From Geodermatophilus sp. DSM 44513 (GTDB lineage: Bacteria > Actinomycetota > Actinomycetes > Mycobacteriales > Geodermatophilaceae): DNA of 64,000 nt. Both the position numbers and the translations under genes were made by a program. Every line of letters starts with the position of its first letter. Position 1 is the stretch's first letter. Of the stretch, positions 59,409-64,000 are shown piece after piece. The stretch is from positions 1,488,001 to 1,552,000 of the forward strand of contig NZ_CP135963.1 of the NCBI RefSeq assembly GCF_032460525.1, in the 5' to 3' direction. Below the pieces are notes generated by a model, which saw only the letters and a program-made list of their open reading frames with translations, ran no database searches and was not told the origin of the DNA.

Positions 59409-61583
59409 TCAGCGCTCCGCGGCCCCCACCGCCTCCGGCTGCCGGGCCGTCGCGGCCGGCCGCTGCAGCGCGGCGCCCTCCACGTCCAGCACCGGCAGCC
59501 GGCGCAGCCAGTGGGGCAGCCACCACGCGCGGGCGCCCAGCAGGGTCAGCGCCGCCGGCACGAGCACCATGCGGACGACGAAGGCGTCGACGGCGATGCC
59601 GACGGCCAGCGCGAAGGCGATCGACGTGATGGTCGCGTCGCCGGAGGGGACGAACCCGGCGAACACCGAGAACATGATCAGCGCGGCCGCGACCACGACC
59701 GGGGCGGCCTGCCGGAACCCGGTGCGGATGGCCGCCAGGGGCTCGGCGCCGTGGGCGTGCGCCTCGTGCATCCGGGACACCAGGAAGATCTGGTAGTCCA
59801 TCGCCAGCCCGAACAGGATGCCGATGACCAGGATCGGCGTGAGGCTCAGCAGCGGGCCGCTGCCCCCGAGGTCGACCAGGCCGCCCAGCCAGCCCCACTG
59901 GAACACCGCCACGGTGGCGCCCAGGGCCGCGCCGACGGTGAGCACGAAGCCGAGGACGCCGACCAGCGGCACCAGCACCGAGCGGAAGACCAGCACGAGC
60001 AGCACCAGGGCCAGGCCCACGACCAGCGCCAGGTAGACCGGCAGGGCGGCGTCCAGGCTGGTGGCCACGTCGACGCTGACCGCGGTGGCGCCGGTGACCG
60101 AGGCGGTCGCCCCCTCGGTGCCGGCCAGCAGCGCGCGCAGGTCGGCCACCAGCTGCTCGGTCGCCGGGTCGGTCGGTCCGGAGGCCGGGAGGACCGGCAG
60201 CAGCGCGGCCGAGCCGTCGGCGTCCGGCACCGGCGGGGACACCAGGGCGACGCCGTCCAGGGCGCTCACCCCACCGGCGGCCGCGGTCGCGGCCGGCACC
60301 GCTCCCGGGCCCTCGAACAGCACGGTCAGCGGGCCGTTGACGCCCGGGCCGAAGCCCTCGGCGAGCAGCCGCTCGGCGCGGGCCCCGGTGCTGTCCTCCG
60401 GCGGGGTCTGCACCAGCGTGGTCTGCATCGACGCGACCGGGACGGCGACGACGCCCAGGGCCGCGACGCTCAGCAGCAGGGCGGGCACGCGGTGCCGGGT
60501 GACCGTGGTGACCCAGCCGGAGAGGAAGCCGCGACCGGTCGCGGCGGAGGAGTGCACCGCACCGCGCTGCCGCCTCGGCAGCGCGCGCAGCCCCAGGGAG
60601 CCCAGTGCCGCCGGCACCAGGGTGAGGGCGACGAGGACGGCGACGACGATGGTGCCCGCCGCCGCGAGGCCCATCTGGGTGAGGAACGGGATGCCGGCGA
60701 CGAACAGGCCGGCCAGCGCGATGACCACGGTCAGCCCGGCGGTGACCACCGCGGAGCCGGCGGTGCCGACGGCCGTGGCGACTGCGGTGCCGACGTCCGC
60801 GCCGGCGCGCAGCTCCTGGCGGAACCGGCTGACGATGAACAGCCCGTAGTCGATGCCCACGGCCAGCCCGAGCATCGCGGCCAGGACCGGCGTGGTCGAG
60901 GACAGCTCGGTGTACCCGGTGGCGATCGTGATGCCGAGGACGCCGATGCCGACCCCGACGACCGCGGTCAGCAGGTTCATCCCGGCCAGGGCCAGCGACC
61001 CGTAGGTGACGGCGAGGACGACCAGCGCCACGGCGACGCCGACGACCTCGGCCGGGCCACCGACGTGCGGCGGCTCCTGGACGGCCTGGCCGGTGACCTC
61101 GACGGTGAGCGGGCCGGCCCCGGCGTCCCCCACCGCGGCCAGCAGGGCGTCCTGCTGCTCCGGGGTGACCTCGCCGACGGGCGCGGCGAAGGTGACCGTG
61201 CTGTAGCCGGTGGCCAGGTCCCGGTCGACCGTCGGCGCGGCCGGGTCCAGCGGGTCGCTGGCCGCCGCCACGCCGGGCAGGCCGCCGAGGGTGGCCACCG
61301 GCTCGCCGAGGGCGGTGGCGTTCTGCGGCGCGGTCAGGGTCTGCCCGTCCGGGGCGGCGACCACCACCTGCGCGGTGGCCCCGCCGGCGGCGCCGAACTG
61401 CGCGCTGATCCGCTCCAGGGCGGTGGTCGACTCCTGGCCGGGGATGGCGAAGCTGTCCGACGTCTCACCGGCCAGGGTCCCCGCCCCCACGCCGCCGCCG
61501 ACGAGGACGGCCAGCCAGACGAGCACGACGGCCAGACGGTGCCGGTGCGAGAAGGCACCGAGCCGGGACAGCAGGACGGCCAT
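59409..61583 (-). CDS. MMPL-family RND transporter
   Basis: 724 residues with two matching halves, each starting with one membrane helix, an extracellular domain and a five-helix block. Proton-relay-type motifs GIDYGLFIVSRFRQE and AMDYQIFLVSRMHEA mark the two halves. The ATG begins two bases after the TetR stop, so the regulator and exporter are one operon. Typical cargo is lipid or drug; it is not evidently part of the aromatic pathways. Confidence 0.9.
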   Translation of the reverse strand: MAVLLSRLGAFSHRHRLAVVLVWLAVLVGGGVGAGTLAGETSDSFAIPGQESTTALERISAQFGAAGGATAQVVVAAPDGQTLTAPQNATALGEPVATLGGLPGVAAASDPLDPAAPTVDRDLATGYSTVTFAAPVGEVTPEQQDALLAAVGDAGAGPLTVEVTGQAVQEPPHVGGPAEVVGVAVALVVLAVTYGSLALAGMNLLTAVVGVGIGVLGITIATGYTELSSTTPVLAAMLGLAVGIDYGLFIVSRFRQELRAGADVGTAVATAVGTAGSAVVTAGLTVVIALAGLFVAGIPFLTQMGLAAAGTIVVAVLVALTLVPAALGSLGLRALPRRQRGAVHSSAATGRGFLSGWVTTVTRHRVPALLLSVAALGVVAVPVASMQTTLVQTPPEDSTGARAERLLAEGFGPGVNGPLTVLFEGPGAVPAATAAAGGVSALDGVALVSPPVPDADGSAALLPVLPASGPTDPATEQLVADLRALLAGTEGATASVTGATAVSVDVATSLDAALPVYLALVVGLALVLLVLVFRSVLVPLVGVLGFVLTVGAALGATVAVFQWGWLGGLVDLGGSGPLLSLTPILVIGILFGLAMDYQIFLVSRMHEAHAHGAEPLAAIRTGFRQAAPVVVAAALIMFSVFAGFVPSGDATITSIAFALAVGIAVDAFVVRMVLVPAALTLLGARAWWLPHWLRRLPVLDVEGAALQRPAATARQPEAVGAAER

Positions 61584-61585
61584 GG

Positions 61586-62170
61586 TCAGGTCTCCACCGG
61601 GTCGGGACGGGAGGGGGCGCCGGCCCGGCCGTGGCCGAGCGCGTCGAAGCAGGTGGCGACGATGTGCGGCCGCCACTCGGTGGTCCGGTCCCCGGCGTGC
61701 GCGGCGAGGGTCAGGACGGCGAGCGCGGACAGCGCCCCCACCACGCGCACCGAGCGCGGCGGCCCGGTGGTGTCGGGGTCGACGCCGAAGACCTGCAGCA
61801 CCACGCCGGTGACGGCGCGGTCGGGTTCGGCGCCCAGGTCGGTGACCGGCGCGAGCATGAGCCCGACCAGCCCGGGGTGGGCCAGGGCGACGTCGACGAG
61901 GACCTCCAGCGCCCGCCGGTCCCGGGCCGGGCCCGGCGCCAGCGGGCCGACCTGGTCCAGCACGCGGGAGGCCAGCGTGCCGGCCTGCGCGAGCACCGCG
62001 GCGTGCAGCGCGTCCTTGCTCGGGAAGTGGTGCAGCAGGCCGGTCTTGGACAGCCCCACGGAGTCGGCGACGTCCTGCACGGAGGTCTTGGCGAACCCGC
62101 GCCGGGCGAACAGCGCGGCGGCGCACTCGAGGATGCCGTCGTCGGCCTGCTGGCGGAACGGACGGGCCAC
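61586..62170 (-). CDS. TetR-family regulator of the MMPL exporter
   Basis: 194 residues, GTG start. Helix-turn-helix at residues ~10-55 (FAKTSVQDVADSVGLSKTGLLHHFPSKDAL), then a ligand-binding helical domain. It is divergent from the tartrate dehydrogenase-like gene; two near-identical 17-base palindromes lie in the 108-base spacer, 23-60 bases upstream of its start. Confidence 0.88.
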   Translation of the reverse strand: MARPFRQQADDGILECAAALFARRGFAKTSVQDVADSVGLSKTGLLHHFPSKDALHAAVLAQAGTLASRVLDQVGPLAPGPARDRRALEVLVDVALAHPGLVGLMLAPVTDLGAEPDRAVTGVVLQVFGVDPDTTGPPRSVRVVGALSALAVLTLAAHAGDRTTEWRPHIVATCFDALGHGRAGAPSRPDPVET

Positions 62171-62192
62171 GTCCGGGGACGGTACCCGGCTC

Positions 62193-62230
62193 CCGACCGA
62201 ACCGGTCGGAGAACGGACCGGAGCGGTCGG
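62193..62230. promoter_or_regulatory. Tandem TetR operator palindromes
   Basis: CCGACCGaacCGGTCGG (62193-62209, perfect) and CGGACCGgagCGGTCGG (62214-62230, one mismatch) have centres 21 bases apart, i.e. two helical turns. Position between tetR and the divergent dehydrogenase gene fits autoregulation by the TetR protein. Confidence 0.7.
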
Positions 62231-62278
62231 TGTCGCGGCCGGGTGGCCGGGGGACGTGCCGGGCGGTGGACTGGACCC

Positions 62279-63343
62279 ATGACCCGCCACCGCATCGCGC
62301 TCGTGCCCGGCGACGGCATCGGCACCGAGGTGCTCCCACCGGCCGAGGCGGTGCTGGAGGCCGTGGGCCGCCGGCACGGCCTCGAGTTCGCCTTCGACTC
62401 CTTCGACTGGTCCTGCCAGCGGTACCTGGCGGAGGGCGCGATGATGCCGGCCGACGGGCTGGACCGGATCCGCTCCCACGACGCCGTCCTGCTCGGCGCG
62501 GTCGGCTGGCCCGGCGTGCCCGACCACGTGTCGCTGTGGGGGCTGCTGATCCCCATCCGGCGCGAGTTCCGGCAGTACGTCAACCTGCGCCCGGTCAAGG
62601 TGCTGCAGGGGGTGCCCAGCCCGCTGCGCGACGCCGGCGCCGGGGACGTCGACATCGTCGTCGTCCGGGAGAACGTCGAGGGGGAGTACTCCGAGGTCGG
62701 CGGCCGGGTGGGCCGGGGCACCCCGGAGGAGTTCGCGGTGCAGGAGGCGGTGTTCACCCGCCGGGGCATCACCCGGATCGCCGAGTACGCCTACGCGCTG
62801 GCCGAGCAGCGCGGCCGGCACGTCACCTCGGCGACGAAGAGCAACGGGATCGTGCACACCATGCCGTTCTGGGACGAGGTGGTGGCCGAGGTCGCCGCCC
62901 GGCACCCGGACGTGCGCAGCGACAAGGAGCACATCGACGCCCTCGCGGCCAAGCTGGTGCTCGCCCCCGGGCGGTTCGACGTGATCGTCGGCTCCAACCT
63001 CTTCGGCGACATCCTCAGCGACCTGGCCGCCGCGGTGGCCGGCAGCATCGGCGTCGCGCCGGCGGGCAACCTCAACCCCGAGCGGGAGTTCCCCTCGATG
63101 TTCGAGCCGGTGCACGGCTCGGCCCCCGACATCGCCGGGCAGGGCCGGGCCAACCCGCTCGGGGCGATGTGGTCGGCGGCCATGATGCTGGACCACCTGG
63201 GCCACCCCGAGGCCGGCGCCGACCTGCTCGCCGCCGCCTTCGGCGCGCTGGCCGACGGGGTGCGCACCGCCGACCTGGGCGGCACCGCCGACACCGCCGG
63301 CTACACCCGCGCGGTGCTCGACCGGGTGGGCACGTCCCGCTGA
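62279..63343 (+). CDS. Tartrate dehydrogenase/decarboxylase or 3-isopropylmalate dehydrogenase-like enzyme
   Basis: 354 residues of the isocitrate/isopropylmalate dehydrogenase family: VPGDGIGTEVLPPAEAVL, IVVVRENVEGEYSEVGG (the RENxEGEYS sequence of tartrate/D-malate dehydrogenases), TSATKSNGI, DVIVGSNLFGDILSDLAA and EPVHGSAPDIAG. RENVEGEYSEVGG points to TtuC/DmlA (tartrate or D-malate) rather than LeuB. It is divergent from tetR. Confidence 0.85.
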   Translation: MTRHRIALVPGDGIGTEVLPPAEAVLEAVGRRHGLEFAFDSFDWSCQRYLAEGAMMPADGLDRIRSHDAVLLGAVGWPGVPDHVSLWGLLIPIRREFRQYVNLRPVKVLQGVPSPLRDAGAGDVDIVVVRENVEGEYSEVGGRVGRGTPEEFAVQEAVFTRRGITRIAEYAYALAEQRGRHVTSATKSNGIVHTMPFWDEVVAEVAARHPDVRSDKEHIDALAAKLVLAPGRFDVIVGSNLFGDILSDLAAAVAGSIGVAPAGNLNPEREFPSMFEPVHGSAPDIAGQGRANPLGAMWSAAMMLDHLGHPEAGADLLAAAFGALADGVRTADLGGTADTAGYTRAVLDRVGTSR

Positions 63344-63370
63344 CTGCCTCCCGCGCGCGGGAGGCAGTCA
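63341..63370. terminator. Perfect 30-base palindrome at the end of the dehydrogenase gene
   Basis: Bases 63341-63355 are the exact reverse complement of 63356-63370. The left arm begins with the TGA stop codon of the dehydrogenase. In RNA it would make a very stable stem with a minimal loop; no T-tract follows. Probable terminator protecting the downstream pyruvate carboxylase gene. Confidence 0.7.
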
Positions 63371-63448
63371 GCTGCCCGCGGCGGGGCCGTTCTGACAGGC
63401 TCGGGTCGCCGTCCCGACCCGTGCGCGGCCTCGACCCCTAGGAGCAGC

Positions 63449-64000
63449 GTGTTCACCAAGGTGCTGGTCGCCAACCGCGGCGAGATCGCGGTGCGGGCCT
63501 TCCGCGCGGCCTACGAGCTGGGCGCCGAGACCGTCGCCGTCTTCCCCTGGGAGGACCGCAACTCCGTGCACCGGCTCAAGGCCGACGAGAGCTACCAGAT
63601 CGGCGAGGAGGGCCACCCGGTCCGCGCCTACCTGTCGGTCGAGGAGGTCGTCGGCGCGGCCCGGCGGGCGGGGGCGGACGCCGTCTACCCCGGCTACGGG
63701 TTCCTGTCGGAGAACCCGGAGCTCGCCGCGGCCTGCGAGCGGGCGGGGATCTCCTTCGTCGGCCCGCCGGCGTCGGTGCTCCAGCTCACCGGCAACAAGG
63801 CGCGGGCGATCGCCGCCGCCCGGGAGGCCGGCCTGCCGGTGCTGGCCTCCACCGAGCCCAGCGACGACCTGGACACGCTGCTGGCCGCGGCCGAGCAGCT
63901 GCCGTTCCCGGTGTTCGTCAAGGCCGTCGCCGGCGGCGGCGGGCGCGGCATGCGCCGCGTCGAGGACGCCGGCGAGCTGGCCGGCGCGGTGCAGGCGGCG
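63449..64000 (+). CDS. pyc: Pyruvate carboxylase, N-terminal part (cut by window end)
   Basis: 184 residues visible, no stop before the window ends. FTKVLVANRGEIAVRAF, AVFPWEDRNSVHRLKADESYQIG, YPGYGFLSENPELA and GGGGRGMRRV are the biotin-carboxylase domain; the FPWEDRNS-H-K-ADE sequence is that of pyruvate carboxylase rather than acyl-CoA carboxylases. GGAG lies about six bases before the GTG start. Anaplerotic carboxylation of pyruvate to oxaloacetate, cytoplasmic. Confidence 0.88.
   Translation, partial: MFTKVLVANRGEIAVRAFRAAYELGAETVAVFPWEDRNSVHRLKADESYQIGEEGHPVRAYLSVEEVVGAARRAGADAVYPGYGFLSENPELAAACERAGISFVGPPASVLQLTGNKARAIAAAREAGLPVLASTEPSDDLDTLLAAAEQLPFPVFVKAVAGGGGRGMRRVEDAGELAGAVQAA

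Overview
The window is very GC-rich, with strong third-position G/C, frequent GTG starts and short SD-like ribosome sites, as in a free-living high-GC actinobacterium. Geodermatophilaceae or Pseudonocardiaceae-like is my guess from gene style, not a demonstrated placement. It is almost wholly a catabolic gene neighbourhood. I see no tRNA, rRNA, insertion sequence, phage gene or CRISPR array, and no gene-free stretch exceeds 300 bases.

1-20 kb holds central aromatic funnels. The window opens inside a salicylyl-CoA 5-hydroxylase/old-yellow-enzyme fusion followed by a thioesterase (gentisate branch). A minus-strand catR-catB-catA-catC set plus an aromatic-acid MFS carrier (7.1-2.3 kb) handles catechol. 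It is divergent from benA-benB and a remarkable single gene that joins the BenC reductase, an FCD sensor-like domain and the BenD diol dehydrogenase. A large LuxR-type (LAL) regulator, an AraC regulator and a three-gene resorcinol/hydroxyquinol to 3-oxoadipate operon follow (12.2-20.0 kb).

20.2-46.6 kb is the most novel part: four transcription units that together look like one undescribed catabolic system. They encode a ferredoxin reductase (20.2 kb); a GntR/FCD regulator with a divergent eleven-gene operon (22.3-33.2 kb: two SDR/OCD-type oxidoreductases, a DUF1185 protein, an enamidase-like amidohydrolase, a DHDPS-family lyase, two aldehyde dehydrogenases, an extradiol-type VOC protein and a TPP enzyme among others); an ABC importer with an amidohydrolase and a MIP18-like protein (33.3-37.6 kb); and a second ABC importer with an isochorismatase-like hydrolase, Rieske dioxygenase alpha and beta, a 3-Cys ferredoxin, a split cobalt-type nitrile hydratase/thiocyanate hydrolase-like set and an MFS carrier (37.8-46.6 kb). 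The same 13-base motif, consensus AGTGnATACAGTA, lies in the leader of every one of these units and twice beside the gntR gene, which argues for a single regulon. The substrate is unknown; an N-containing or nitrile-bearing aromatic acid fits the gene content.

46.8-64 kb is mixed: a small unknown protein; a class II UvrA; a Fis-type activator divergent from an amidohydrolase-DUF59-alcohol dehydrogenase set that normally accompanies the mim/prm propane monooxygenase, here with no monooxygenase genes; a MaoC-like hydratase; a VOC protein; an acyl-CoA dehydrogenase; a 2-hydroxyacid dehydrogenase; an APC permease; an MMPL exporter with its TetR regulator and two operator-like palindromes; a tartrate dehydrogenase-like enzyme; and the start of pyruvate carboxylase, cut by the window end.
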